Shown here: positions 13,201-22,233 of the stretch, in pieces
Position numbering within the stretch: the stretch's first letter is position 1
Layout of the letters: each line of letters begins with the position of its first letter
Origin: Achatina immaculata
Taxonomy: Eukaryota; Mollusca; Gastropoda; Stylommatophora; Achatinidae
DNA: 64,000 nucleotides
Direction: 5' to 3'
Assembly (NCBI GenBank): GCA_009760885.1
Contig: CM019719.1
Coordinates: forward strand, 40,681,084-40,745,083
Made by a program: the position numbers and the translations under genes
The notes under the pieces: model-generated
Told to the model about the DNA's origin: nothing
Databases searched by the model: none
The model's input: only the letters and a program-made list of their open reading frames with translations

Positions 13201-16200
13201 TTTTCTTCTGTCCTCAAAATCTGCCTTGAAGTCAGTTTCTAGAAGACAGTTATATCTTTTAATGTTTTCACAATTTATTTGTCTAGCTACTCCAGTTTTC
13301 ATTATGCTTCTTTTAAAATGAATTTACTCCAGTCATTTTTATTTTACATTTTCTTTCATTAGCATGAAATAAATTCTAAAAACAAATCTTTTTTTTTTAA
13401 GACAGAGAACTCAAAATGGTGGAAAAGAAGTTCAAAAATAAGTTTTAATAATTTTGCAGAAAGTTTAAATTTCCTCTAAATGCTACAGTGCTTTACCACT
13501 GCCATGGTTTTGTCAGTTGTATAAATCTTTCTCAGCTGAAATCTGACCTTGATCTCTTCCCTTCCAAACATAAAATAAATGTCATGAACTATCCTTTTTT
13601 AAGATGTAATTTATTCTGGGTAGCTGCTCTCAATCTCACCACTGTTTACAATTTTTCTAACTTGTGAAGATCAAACAAATGAAACAGTTAAGTAAAAACT
13701 AATCCTACATTTTACAAATATGCAAGGTCATATTATCTGTTCTCCACTTCAGATCCTTTTACATGCATGGAGATTTGTGGAAAAGATAAAATTCATATAA
13801 AAGATATAATTTAGTATTATATTCTTCTCATGGTTCACTGTATCAATATAATGTCTTTTCCTTACATTTAATGTTCTTAAAAGACAATATTTCAAGCACA
13901 TTACTCTTGAGTTCAAAATATTTAACAATTGTTGTTAATTTTTACCTGTATATGTCCATGACTCTGTTCTCTTTCGCTCTTTCTATTAAGCATTCAACCA
14001 GGATATCTGCAGCTTCAGCCATTATTGGTGTCATCTGAAAGAAAGAAGTCAAATTTCATTTTGCAAAACTAAGCTTGACTTGAAGAAGATTAACAAAGCT
14101 TGAAAATACCAATTGGAAGACATTAATATATGTCCCAACACAAATGTACATAATTTGCAATTTCCCATATTACAAGTATTCATGACTGTACTAGATACAC
14201 CTTTACAACTTCAGATCACTTTTAGTTGGTTCCAAAGATTTTCTAAACACCAAATAACTGGCAGGAAAAAGAATACATTCTAAGCAGCCTAAACGACGCC
14301 TGCTTACAATTTAATAGCCATTTTTCAAATTTTTCTGAATAAAAAGACTAAATTAGATGCCAAGGAGCAAAAATAACATTAAATCTAGTCAGGGCCTCTA
14401 CCACACCTACACAACACTTCTAGTTTTTCTCTCCTTCTTCTTTCAAGCAATTAATCTTACATCTTTTCTGTGCCATTAAACATCACATAGGAATTGCATT
14501 ATAGTTCATCACATTGTTCTGTTTTCAGTGAGTTTTTCAACCTCGTCAAGGGATCTTTTACCCACTAATTTAGTCTCTCTCAACAATTTTCTCTTTAGAG
14601 TTTCACGTGGTTGACCTCTTTTCTTTGTCCTGTTGTGTCCAATTTGATAGCTTGTTTTGGGATTCTCTGTTTCTTCTCATCATGTGGCCGACATATGTCC
14701 ATATCCTTTTTTTTGGATCAATAATGAGACCAGGTTGTTGTGTGTTCATCTTCCTTTTCTCTGTGTCGGTCTTAAATTCATTTCATTGTATACAGGGTAT
14801 TTTCCTTAGATATCTGTTTTCAAATGTGTCTAATTTGTTTTCTATTTCTTCAGTTGTTCCAGCTTTCATATGCAAAAATAAGGGTCGATACTAAATAGGA
14901 GTTGAATAATCTTAACTTTGTTTTCATACTTATAACTTTTGAATGTCATATTTCTCAAGATTTAAAGGTCAATGCTGCTTTTGCAATTCTGATTCTAATG
15001 TATTTTCTGGTGTCACTATCCTGGCCTATATAGCTGCTGAGGTATGCTGTTCCTTCTAAGTATATTTTTCCCTCTTTAATAATGGGAAATTCATTATTTT
15101 CATTTTGTTCTTGTTAATTTAAATTTAAATACAAATCAGTACATTACAAATATAATTTACAAATAATGTTATCCGATAATCTGTTGCACATTTAACTTCT
15201 ATATTTTAACATTGGCAGCCAAAATAGAAGCAAAAAATCCACATATGTGCTTTTACATCCAGAAACTACCTTGCATGCAAACTTACCTTCTTCAGCTTGC
15301 CAGTGCTGAAAGCAGGTGTAAGCAAAGATCTGCTTCTTTTCCATTGTGGACCATCTTCCAGAAATAACCCCAGACTTTTTCGTGGAGCCAGTGGAAATGG
15401 CTGAAAAAATAAAAGCAAGAGAATGTTGTATAAGCTCCACTATGTTGAACATAAAATAACAAAACTTGATTAGTCCATCAGTCATTTGCATGTCCCTTGC
15501 AGAACTTTGCCTTCCTAACAGCTCTCCTGTAGGCCGCTCAGTTGTAAGTAAAATGCCCTGTTGCTGATGCATCCATTCACAGATTGTCAACGATGTCTTG
15601 CAGCCATTTTCACCTTGGTCTTCCTCTCTTTCTTTTTCTCATTATGTACCCTTCCAAGACTGTCGTCTCTAATTTCTCATGACATTTAATATTTCCAAAA
15701 TATTTAAGTTTTCTTTACTAGCCAACCTTCTTCAATATTAAGTTTTTGTAGCACGAATATATGTGTTCTTTTTTGTGTCCATGATATTTGAAGGACTCTT
15801 CTATAGAATTTACATTCAAAGGCATTTATGTGTTTCTCAGCTGTTTTGTTAAGTGCCCAGGCCTCACAAGCATATGTTATTAGTCATTCATGTTTTATAC
15901 CAGTGTGTGACTGGCTAAATCATTAACAACATGGTTTCCTCAGACTGAAGACTTTTGGGTTCTGTTCTCACTGGTGCTACCTTCAGGTCAATACAGAAGT
16001 AAAAATGAGCACTTGGCATACTATGCTGAGAAAAAAAGCATCCAACACTGAGAACATCTCCATGCACACAGTACAGTACTTCACACATAACTGTTAGTGG
16101 ATGAAAGGAAAACAGGATATCATGTGTAGCAAAGTTCAATGAATTTAGACTGTCAGAATCAGTGGTTTGAAAAAAAAAAAAAGAAGATACTATGTAACTG

Positions 16201-19200
16201 TAAAGAGAAAAACATGTATTTCAAAGAGAAAAAAAATGGCAAGGTTTTATAGTCGTGTTTAAATTAATTTGAGCTTTAAAGATACTGTGTAAAATAAAGT
16301 GTATTTAACTTTAAAAAAGCATGCTTCACTAACAATGAAAATACATTTTTTTATTCTTGTAAGAGAATGACCCAAAACATTTTTATAAAAATAAAACCCT
16401 TGCCTTTCTCTTCATAAAATTGGCAGCATCTTTGACAAGCACATTTCGCAGCACCTCTGGGTCACAAACAGCCAGAACGGGAGTGTATCCTTCATAAAAC
16501 CCAAATATCCTGCCATACTTGGCTGTCCAGTCCTTCACTGCTTGAAACTGACCCTGGGTACCAAAGTCATAGATTGCTGAAGTTAATAAATGATATATAT
16601 TTATGACATATGACATTTATGAAAAGAGGTTGACCATGTGAAACTCTAAAGAGGACATTGTTAAGAGAGGCCAGTTTAGTGGGCATAACATTCCTTGATG
16701 ATTTTGAAAAGCTCATTGAAAACAGGAAAACTTGGCAAACTATCATGCGAGCCCTATGTGACGTTTAACGGCACGGGAAAGATGTAATAATTTATGACAT
16801 AACTAAGAACTACAAAATGACAGCCAAATTCTTCACAATGGCATCAACTGAGTTCTTACAGCCAGAATGGTATCAAACACCTACCATCATCATGATATAA
16901 ATGCATGTACTGTAACAATAGGCTAAGAAGTTAAGAAAAGTGTTTACAGTTATTAAGTAAATCAAAATATAATATGAAGTGTAATAAAAAGGAAAAAAAT
17001 AACTGTTTAGCTAAATTCTGGATTATGCACAAGAAATTTAAATGTCATAAAATCACTGGAATCAGCCTTTACTTGGAGTCTTTCATGATGACAGGTAGGT
17101 GTGTGTGTGGGTGTGTGTGTGTGTTTGTTTGTTTGTTTATTTGTTTGTTTGTTTTCATTTGCTATGTAATGGAGTCTCCTTTCCCTGGGTCCAAACTTCA
17201 AATGATATCCTTTTGTTTTTTATTCAACCTTATTTATATTCAGAGACTGTTTTCCCAACATGTGTGTGAGAATCTATTTCTACAAGTTGATGGACAAGAT
17301 GGAGCCAGTAGTCACAAACCTACAGTCTTCCTGCTGAGAAGGGACATCACTGCTGAGTAGTCTACTCATCTCCCCCCCCCCCCAATGAAATAACTAAATG
17401 ATATTGTTGTAATAGGAAATAACAAATAAATGAACATTTTTCTAGGCATTTCTCACATAGTGCTTTGTTCTGATCACATTTTATGCCCTTACATAAAAGC
17501 AGCAAGACAAAGAAAACAACTAAGAAGCCTGTGAGAGTGAAAGAAGCGAAAGAGAGAGGTTTCATGTGTAAACAATTAAGTTGAGAATGAAAAATGGGAA
17601 AAGAAGGCAAAAGATATTCAGAAGTGAGACCTCATATGAAGTTATGCCAGGTTGTCAAGATGCTAAACCATTTGGACATGTAAAGTTTCAGAGACAACAA
17701 AAACAAAAACCAGATTAAATGGGAAAAATGAAAGTGACTTTTAAAAGATTGGAATGACCTCAGTAAAGATGGGATATTAGGTATTCTGGGAACGTAAAAT
17801 GCCAACTAAATACTGGAAGTGATAGTGAAAGACTACTGTAATGAAGCTAATATTCTATAAAAGTATATTATCTCATAATAATGGAAGAAAGGCTAGCTGA
17901 AAGATAGCACAGAGCACCCACGAAAACAAAATGTTAAGAAAATGACTGAATACAGCTCAAAGCAGCATATCTGTAAAAGTATGGCATAATGGCAAACAAA
18001 GCCAATACGCAGAAACATATCTGAAATCATTCCACTTCACATTATGTTTGGAGCATAGTGATAGTGATCTGTTGGCGTATACTTGAGTAAATATTTTTTT
18101 TTTTAAAAGTATACCTAACATAAAAAAATTATACCTTCGTTCGTAATTCTCTAAGATTCCCAAAGAACAGACTTGGTTTTGGTCCTGAAATGCCTAGGCG
18201 TGTGAACTGGCTGAAATGATGTTCTAGGTACCTGAAGAAAAGAGTGAATTCTGCCTTTAATGAAAAAAAAATGAAACTTCTTCCTTTCACATTCATCCAA
18301 TGAAGACTTGAGAAAAGGTTCATATTTATGGGAATAATTTGCATACAATAACTTATGTTCCTTTTATATAATGTCTGTGTGCACAGTATACTTTGCCCCG
18401 TAGGCAGACATTTTCAGAAACAATTATTCTGACATAAATATATAAAATACTCATATTTACAGCTGGATCAACTGGTATCTTTAACCCAAAATCTTCACTT
18501 AAAAATATAGTTCACTAGCGATTGTACCAACCAACTGAAAGTATTCCTAAATGAGGATTTAATTAAGAAAATTATAAACTACCCCACTAATTCACCATAT
18601 GAAATGACAGAACAGCATTAAGTTAATATTGAAGAAGGCTGGCTAGTAAAGAGGATTAAAGAGAGAAAACTTAAATACTTTTGACACATTAAACGCAATG
18701 ATAATCTAGAGAAAACCGTCTTGGAAGGATACATAATGGGAAAAAGAAAGAGAGGAAGACCAAGGCGAAGATGGCTGCAAGACATCGATGATCTGCAGAT
18801 GGATGCATCAGCAGCAGGCCATCTTGCTCACAACCGAGAGGCCTACAGGAGTGCTGTTAGGGAGGCAAAGTGCTGTTAGGGAGACAAAGTTCCACATGGG
18901 ACATACAGATGAATGAATGAATCTCTTTTTCCTACCTGAAAACCGCTGTGGACCAGTCATTGAAAATAAAGCAATAAACAGAACGCAGATGGTGCTAAGA
19001 TTTTTTTTAAAATAGAGACAATCCATTTGCTGGTCCGTGGACTCCCCCCCCCCCCTTTTTTTCCACCTTGGGGGTCCACTGACCCCGGGTTATGAACCAC
19101 TGCTTTTGGGCACATGGAGAGCAAACTCCAGGCCGTAACAATATAGCTAGAAGTCGCCAGTGCTACTTGTGGCTGGAAGGCAATAGGAAATTGATGAAAT

Positions 19201-22200
19201 GCGGCTACGCAGTATACCGTAAAGACAGAAAAGAAAAAAAAATCAATGAAGCTAAGTTTCGCTTGAAAGAAGGCCGAGAGTGATAGATAACCCAACATTG
19301 AATAGGTAACGTTTATGCTTGTGGTTGCAGTTAAAATAGCTTACCATTTCACCAACAAAACACTAGTTACTGAGAAAAACGTCACCAGCTCAGGTAGCAT
19401 GTTTACAGCGTTAGCTATCAAGAAACTCAGTGGATCCTACCCCTCGGTTTTTGTGGTTTACTGCGACTGCGATCTCTAGATTACTTTCGTCCTGACGAGA
19501 ATAATATTATCAGTCCGAAGCGCGAATTAGCCGATAATTACAAATAACAGTATTATTTTGTTCCTTTCCCTAGGACATTGGGTTCCAAAGACAACTAAAT
19601 AACGACTGTAACAGCAGCCCTTGCTGGCGCTTACAAATAGCTCTTAAGTCCAGGTATTTATATTCGTGAGCCCCTGGCTCTGGTACAATGTTAGTATAAA
19701 AATAGATTGCTGTTGACAAATTTAAAACAAAAGAAGAAATTCATATTGTTTCAATATGGTACTGAGGCCTCGTATGCCGAACTCAGTTCTGTGTGACGAT
19801 ATTGGACTTTTATGATTACTAATTTACGGTGAATTCTAAAATAGAAAGTCTGATACTTGACCCAAAGGACATCTCGACCCTTGTTGTTTTCAAGGAGCAG
19901 CGAATATGCTCAAGTGAAACATTTAGAAAGATGCTTTGATGTTGAACTAGCCAACCGACTTTTGTTTGCTTGCTTGTTTGTTTTCATTTGCTATGTAATG
20001 GAGTCTCCTTTCCCTGGGTCCAAACTTCAAATGATATCCTTTTGTTTTTTATTCAACCTTATTTATATTCAGAGGCTGTTTTCCCAACATGTGTGTGAGA
20101 ATCTATTTCTACAAGTTGATGGACAAGATGGAGCCAGTAGTCACAAACCTACAGTCTTCCTGCTGAGAAGGGACATCACTGCTGAGTAGTCTACTCATCT
20201 CCCCCCCCCCCCAATGAAATAACTAAATGATATTGTTGTAATAGGAAATAACAAATAAATGAACATTTTTCTAGGCATTTCTCACATAGTGCTTTGTTCT
20301 GATCACATTTTATGCCCTTACATAAAAGCAGCAAGACAAAGAAAACAACTAAGAAGCCTGTGAGAGTGAAAGAAGCGAAAGAGAGAGGTTTCATGTGTAA
20401 ACAATTAAGTTGAGAATGAAAAATGGGAAAGGAAGGCAAAAGATATTCAGAAGTGAGACCTCATATGAAGTTATGCCAGGTTGTCAAGATGCTAAACCAT
20501 TTGGACATGTAAATTTTCAGAGACAACAAAAACAAAAACCAGATTAAATGGGAAAAATGAAAGTGACTTTTAAAAGATTGGAATGACCTCAGTAAAGATG
20601 GGATATTAGGTATTCTGGGAACGTAAAATGCCAACTAAATACTGGAAGTGATAGTGAAAGACTACTGTAATGAAGCTAATATTCTATAAAAGTATATTAT
20701 CTCATAATAATGGAAGAAAGGCTAGCTGAAAGATAGCATAGAGCACCCACGAAAACAAAATGTTAAGAAAATGACTGAATACAGCTCAAAGCAGCATATC
20801 TGTAAAAGTATGGCATCATGGCAAACAAAGCCAATATGCAGAAACATATCTGAAATCATTCCACTTCACATTATGTTTGGAGCATAGTGACAGTGATCTG
20901 TTGGCGTATACTTGAGTAAATATTTTTTTTTTTTTAAAGTATACCTAACATAAAAAAATTATACCTTTGTTCGTAATTCTCTAAGATTCCCAAAGAACAG
21001 ACTTGGTTTTGGTCCTGAAATGCCTAGGCGTGTGAACTGGCTGAAATGATGTTCTAGGTACCTGAAGAAAAGAGTGAATTCTGCCTTTAATGAAAAAAAA
21101 ATGAAACTTCTTCCTTTCACATTCATCCAATGAAGACGCTTGAGAAAAGGTTCATATTTATGGGAATAATTTGCATACAATAACTTATGTTCCTTTTATA
21201 TAATGTCTGTGTGCACAGTATACTTTGCCCCGTAGGCAGACATTTTCAGAAACAATTATTCTGACATAAATATATAAAATACTCATATTTACAGCTGGAT
21301 CAACTGGTATCTTTAACCCAAAATCTTCACTTAAAAATATAGTTCACTAGCGATTGTACCAACCAACTGAAAGTATTCCTAAATGAGGATTTAATTAAGA
21401 AAATTATAAACTACCCCACTAATTCACCATATGAAATGACAGAACAGCATTAAGTTAATATTGAAGAAGGCTGGCTAGTAAAGAGGATTAAAGAGAGAAA
21501 ACTTAAATACTTTTGACACATTAAACGCAATGATAATCTAGAGAAAACCGTCTTGGAAGGATACATAATGGGAAAAAGAAAGAGAGGAAGACCAAGGCGA
21601 AGATGGCTGCAAGACATCGATGATCTGCAGATGGATGCATCAGCAGCAGGCCATCTTGCTCACAACCGAGAGGCCTACAGGAGTGCTGTTAGGGAGGCAA
21701 AGTGCTGTTAGGGAGGCAAAGTTCCACATGGGACATACAGATGAATGAATGAATCTCTTTTTCCTACCTGAAAACCGCTGTGGACCAGTCATTGAAAATA
21801 AAGCAATAAACAGAATGCAGATGGTGCTAAGATTTTTTTTTTTTAATAGAGACAATCCATTTGCTGGTCCGTGGACTCCCCCCCCCCCTTTTTTTCCACC
21901 TTGGGGGTCCACTGACCCCGGGTTATGAACCACTGCTTTTGGGCACATGGAGAGCAAACTCCAGGCCGTAACAATATAGCTAGAAGTCGCCAGTGCTACT
22001 TGTGGCTGGAAGGCAATAGGAAATTGATTAAATGCGGCTACGCAGTATACCGTAAAGACAGAAAAGAAAAAAAAATCAATGAACCTAAGTTTCGCTTGAA
22101 AGAAGGCCGAGAGTGATAGATAACCCAACATTGAATAGGTAAAGTTTATGCTTGTGGTTGCAGTTAAAACAGCTTACCATTTCACCAACAAAACACTAGT

Positions 22201-22233
22201 TACTGAGAAAAACGTCACCAGCTCAGGTAGCAT
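1181..22233 (-). CDS. Clan-3 (CYP3-like) cytochrome P450, multi-exon gene
   Basis: Microsomal heme-thiolate monooxygenase, expected to be anchored in the ER by its N-terminus and to oxidise lipophilic substrates with NADPH-P450 reductase. I joined GT/AG exons on the minus strand: 22178-22233 (or 19345-19400), 20965-21061 (or 18135-18231), 16398-16553, 15287-15400, 13946-14034, 12699-12846, 10254-10380, 9442-9684, 9166-9254, 3146-3286, 1365-1527 and a doubtful last exon at 1181-1237. This gives about 475-495 residues, close to the usual 500. Motifs in order are a hydrophobic anchor, LGISGPKPS hinge, WKRSR, AGYETTS, EVCR, NPERF and FGAGPRHCIG. Phases agree at most junctions, but exon 6 needs a 1-nt correction and the exon 7/8 junction is off by one nucleotide. 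It is therefore either a functional gene with assembly indels or a young pseudogene. The introns carry many LINE fragments. Exons 1 and 2 are tandemly duplicated. Confidence 0.88.
1365..1527 (-). CDS. P450 exon 11: heme-binding exon
   Basis: Acceptor TTCTCTTCTAG and donor CCA|GTAAGG. The exon encodes the end of PERF (RF), then FIPFGAGPRHCIGMRFA, the Fx2GxRxCxG heme loop with the axial cysteine, and helix L. The 'GMRFA' after the cysteine is typical of clan-3 P450s. It starts one base into a codon, matching exon 10, and ends in phase 0. Confidence 0.96.
2339..2420. repeat. 41-bp perfect tandem duplication
   Basis: Two adjacent copies of a 41-bp segment starting AGTTTAACATAAATGTCC (2339-2379 and 2380-2420). 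It looks recent because the copies appear identical. Confidence 0.85.
2805..3110 (+). repeat. Dispersed repeat R1, copy 1
   Basis: About 300 bp matching the reverse complement of about 37245-37545. Shared landmarks are ATGRGGTACAGCATCAT, CTTTAGCAGAYTCCA, GCTAGGCCTGTTACTGAG and GGGACAGGGTCTTGGTCAGC. No coding potential, and no obvious terminal inverted repeats or A/B boxes. It ends about 35 bp from P450 exon 10. Class unknown. Confidence 0.65.
3146..3286 (-). CDS. P450 exon 10: K' / PERF region
   Basis: Acceptor CACTTTCCTAG and donor ACG|GTAAGG. It encodes an RDCQYGG...IPAGMNV...WALHRDEKHW...NPER stretch, the beta-strand and meander region before the heme loop. It begins with one base completing a Phe codon from exon 9 and ends with CG, completed by exon 11 to Arg-Phe (PERF). 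Confidence 0.96.
3287..4029. other. P450 intron 9, unremarkable part
   Basis: No exon, repeat or RNA signal that I can support. A+T-rich intronic DNA leading into a DNA-transposon remnant. Confidence 0.5.
4030..4690 (-). mobile_element. Degenerate Tc1/mariner-superfamily transposase remnant
   Basis: On the minus strand, 4359-4685 reads a DDE-type transposase segment with HVWGAEN, DSPKLNIFCAIS, KVYGPFFF and QKDRTPPHWH motifs. These are the strands and second catalytic Asp region seen in Tc-type transposases. Downstream, in shifted frames to about 4040, similarity continues through a PSQW..., I(I/K)DSVY and QQGAHSES-like C-terminus with several stops. No intact frame and no terminal repeats were found. 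The plus-strand LINE begins immediately after 4690. Confidence 0.72.
4692..8372 (+). mobile_element. BovB/RTE-like LINE with endonuclease and reverse transcriptase, interrupted
   Basis: Non-LTR retrotransposon in P450 intron 9, opposite to the gene. The endonuclease domain spans about 4735-5480: VGTWNVRSM near the start, then IYAPTSAAEEEE, MGDFNAKIG, HPRRLYTWTSPDG, NQIDYIL and ADCDMDHELL. One in-frame TGA (5796-5798) precedes the RT. RT motifs run from about 6115: KSPGCDEITAEFI, VQAGFRQGRG, FIDYSKAFDC, and YADD at 6825-6836. Frame changes occur near 6555 and 6700, and there is a stop at 7020. The C-terminus reads YACETW, KCYRRVLQISW and, after a nested insertion at 7401-8161, KRKRGRPKRRWLQEI. 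It ends in (ATGA)n, as RTE elements often do. Wording recalled from BovB endonuclease and RT proteins supports the family, but this was not searched. Confidence 0.85.
7401..8161 (+). mobile_element. 5'-truncated LINE (family A) nested in the BovB/RTE-like element
   Basis: A 243-codon open frame (7410-8141) reads the C-terminal part of a different LINE reverse transcriptase: KINVGKTKLM, FVYLGSRV, SVLLYGSECW, FQTKCLRRIRKIFWPN, RWLGHVLRM, GRPKETWRRT and WKTLAEAP. It ends in a (GA)n tail. The 11-bp sequence AACGTCATGAT flanks it at 7390-7400 and 8162-8172, a target-site duplication. The frame is still open, so the insertion is probably fairly young. Related copies lie at 35933-36455 and 55290-56070. 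Confidence 0.88.
8373..9165. other. P450 intron 9, part next to exon 9
   Basis: Between the LINE's ATGA tail and exon 9 I see no gene. The short frames do not resemble known proteins. Confidence 0.45.
9166..9254 (-). CDS. P450 exon 9: helix K (ExxR)
   Basis: Acceptor TTCTCTTGCAG and donor CTT|GTAAGA. It encodes KDVNYENIQDLHYF...FDEVCRMYPTAS, holding the ExxR motif (E-V-C-R) that stabilises the core. Phase 0 at the start and two bases at the end join precisely with exons 8 and 10. Confidence 0.95.
9442..9684 (-). CDS. P450 exon 8: helix I, oxygen-binding
   Basis: Acceptor TTTTCTTTTCAACAG and donor ATG|GTAAGA. Its 81 codons include LVQLMLF, LTEREIVAQS and the helix-I motif LLAGYETTS with the proton-delivery Thr, then ELAKHPEVQARLHQEI. 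This is the standard CYP3-like order. The exon starts in phase 0, while exon 7 appears to end with two bases. That mismatch is listed as a finding. Confidence 0.95.
9685..10253 (-). other. P450 intron 7
   Basis: No repeat or exon seen. A missed micro-exon here could repair the exon 7/8 phase mismatch, but I could not identify one. Confidence 0.4.
10254..10380 (-). CDS. P450 exon 7: F-G region
   Basis: Acceptor GTCTTTTCCAG and donor GGA|GTAAGT. Its 41 full codons read VVPFVSHFIF...NPVVWLRNSMREVIRARKNL. The position and character fit the hydrophobic F/G loop and helix G segment that precedes the helix-I exon in CYP3-like proteins. It takes one base from exon 6 and ends with GA. Confidence 0.82.
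10555..10765 (+). mobile_element. LINE 3' fragment (family with SLNGS end)
   Basis: Degenerate C-terminal tail: RPKYRPRQ, NIGTLGINNWQEKI and LSAAMSLNGS. The minus-strand copy at 37926-38190 reads the same tail with fewer breaks. Stops are present and there is no reverse transcriptase core. Confidence 0.6.
10795..10975 (-). repeat. tRNA-derived SINE tail (family 1 relative)
   Basis: On the minus strand the body reads GTGCCCCAGTCACC, GAAATGG and ATGATGCTGTCCATGTCAC. This matches the body of the SINE at 38388-38645 and, more weakly, the one at 1-180. The head is degenerate. Confidence 0.55.
11711..12512 (-). mobile_element. LINE fragment (family B, FADD type)
   Basis: On the minus strand, RT motif DFADDITLISDN near 12440-12480 is followed by thumb and C-terminal sequence through ENKCLWKIF, IRKR and RKRGQACETLRRSLL. 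It ends in the conserved tail GTGACATTTAACAGCACGGG. Stops and shifts show it is dead. Family B recurs at 14454, 16626, 26289, 30033, 34280, 49957 and 58190. Confidence 0.75.
12699..12846 (-). CDS. P450 exon 6, with a 1-nt frame break
   Basis: Acceptor TTCGTTTTAAG and donor TCA|GTAAGT. With the AG from exon 5 it reads SVFQSLTLDVIGRCAFGLN, then VDENDLFLLKIRSLF, the helix-E/F region of CYP3-like P450s. In that frame a TGA follows shortly. The +2 frame then reads TIIEPIV and leaves the exact phase needed by exon 7. One missing base, most simply in a TTTT run, explains both. This is a true frameshift or an assembly error. Confidence 0.85.
12847..13945 (-). other. P450 intron 5
   Basis: A+T-rich intron with no exon or named repeat. 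A 108-codon minus-strand frame at 12976-13302 has no recognisable domain and I do not treat it as coding. Confidence 0.45.
13946..14034 (-). CDS. P450 exon 5: helix D region
   Basis: Acceptor TTCTTTCTTTCAG and donor CAG|GTAAAA. It reads MTPIMAEAADILVECLIERA followed by KENRVMDIY, the segment directly after the WKRSR...FSTGKLKK exon in this family. It starts in phase 0 and ends with AG, completed to Ser by exon 6. Confidence 0.93.
14454..15120 (-). mobile_element. LINE 3' fragment (family B)
   Basis: Minus-strand C-terminal half of family B, with the same landmarks as 11711-12512 (GTCGGCCACATGATGAG-like and CAACCACGTGAAACTC) and the conserved 3' tail near 14454-14500. Heavily decayed. Confidence 0.65.
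15287..15400 (-). CDS. P450 exon 4: helix C (WKRSR)
   Basis: Acceptor TATTTTTTCAG and donor AAG|GTAAGT. Its 38 codons read PFPLAPRKSLGLFLEDGPQW, then KRSRSLLTPAFSTGKLKK. The W-x3-R of helix C contacts a heme propionate. A long open frame overlaps it in another phase, but splice phases and homology fix this reading. Confidence 0.96.
15472..15905 (-). mobile_element. BovB/RTE-like LINE 3' fragment
   Basis: Reverse-strand copy of the 3' end of the element at 4692-8372. It has the WLQDIV...MDASATG-like segment, a GYIMRKRKRG-like stretch, NIEEGWLVK and the C-terminal cysteine region. It lacks the nested family-A insert, so it represents the empty configuration. Sits in P450 intron 3. Confidence 0.75.
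16398..16553 (-). CDS. P450 exon 3: helices A/B region
   Basis: Donor AGG|GTTTTA. The acceptor is chosen at GGTACCCAG because it alone keeps phase 0 with exon 2. Its 52 codons read GQFQAVKDWTAKYGRIFGFY, EGYTPVLAVCDPEVLRNVL, then VKDAANFMKRKAR. The K(Y)G-x-FG(F)Y-x-G and TDP-like (CDPEVL) elements are the conserved N-terminal beta-1/helix B of clan-3 P450s. This is the first exon shared by both duplicated 5' ends. Confidence 0.93.
16626..16790 (+). mobile_element. LINE family B, 3' tail
   Basis: Contains CATGTGAAACTCTAAAGAGG and ends with the family-B tail (GCCCTATGTGACGTTTAACG, then GCACGGGAA). Short 5'-truncated copy in P450 intron 2. Confidence 0.7.
16974..17140. repeat. GT/TTTG simple repeat at the duplication border
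   Basis: (GT)n passing into (TTTG)n at about 17101-17153. The same TTTG/TTGC motif lies at the junction between duplicated units and at their distal end, so it is the likely substrate of the duplication. Confidence 0.7.
18135..18231 (-). CDS. P450 exon 2, proximal copy: proline-rich hinge
   Basis: Acceptor TTTTCTTCAG and donor AAG|GTATAA. Together with one preceding base it encodes 32 codons: YLEHHFSQFTRLGISGPKPS, then LFFGNLRELRTK. The hinge LGISGPKP follows the membrane anchor. It ends in phase 0 to join exon 3. Confidence 0.92.
18624..18923 (+). mobile_element. BovB/RTE-like LINE 3' end in duplication unit 1
   Basis: Reads NIEEGWLVKRIKERKLKY, then an uninterrupted KRNDNLEKTVLEGYIM..., GRPRRRWLQDI and a (ATGA)n end. 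It gives the uninterrupted counterpart of the nested-insertion site at 7390-8172. Confidence 0.85.
19345..19400 (-). CDS. P450 exon 1, proximal copy: start codon and membrane anchor
   Basis: The ATG opens MLPELVTFFSVTSVLLVK, an N-terminal hydrophobic signal anchor. The donor ATG|GTAAGC leaves TG, and exon 2 supplies G to make Trp. Phase and position agree with CYP3-like proteins. The encoded peptide is identical to the distal copy. Confidence 0.88.
20965..21061 (-). CDS. P450 exon 2, distal copy
   Basis: Same 32-codon hinge exon as 18135-18231. The only coding difference I see is ACG to ACA (both Thr) near its 3' end. Splice sites are intact. Confidence 0.92.
21456..21754 (+). mobile_element. 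BovB/RTE-like LINE 3' end in duplication unit 2
   Basis: Copy of the fragment at 18624-18923 carried along by the segmental duplication, so it is not an independent insertion. Confidence 0.85.
22178..22233 (-). CDS. P450 exon 1, distal copy: start codon and anchor
   Basis: Encodes the same MLPELVTFFSVTSVLLVK anchor with the same donor as 19345-19400. If this copy's promoter is used, the transcript could join its own exon 2 at 20965 or skip to the proximal exon 2, all in frame. Confidence 0.88.

Larger units (their letters stand above)
17141..19974. repeat. 2.83-kb tandem duplication, unit 1
   Basis: Matches 19975-22811 over its whole length with only scattered substitutions and small indels, about 1% or less by eye. 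It carries P450 exons 1 and 2, the intron between them, a BovB/RTE-like LINE 3' fragment and about 570 bp upstream of the ATG. Borders lie in TTTG/TTGC repeats. Confidence 0.95.

Noticed and set aside
15192..15590. 132-codon minus-strand frame
   Set aside because: It overlaps P450 exon 4 in the wrong phase and a LINE fragment. Splice phase and WKRSR fix another frame.
18135..22233. Two complete tandem P450 genes
   Set aside because: Only exons 1 and 2 are duplicated. Exon 3 and all later exons occur once.
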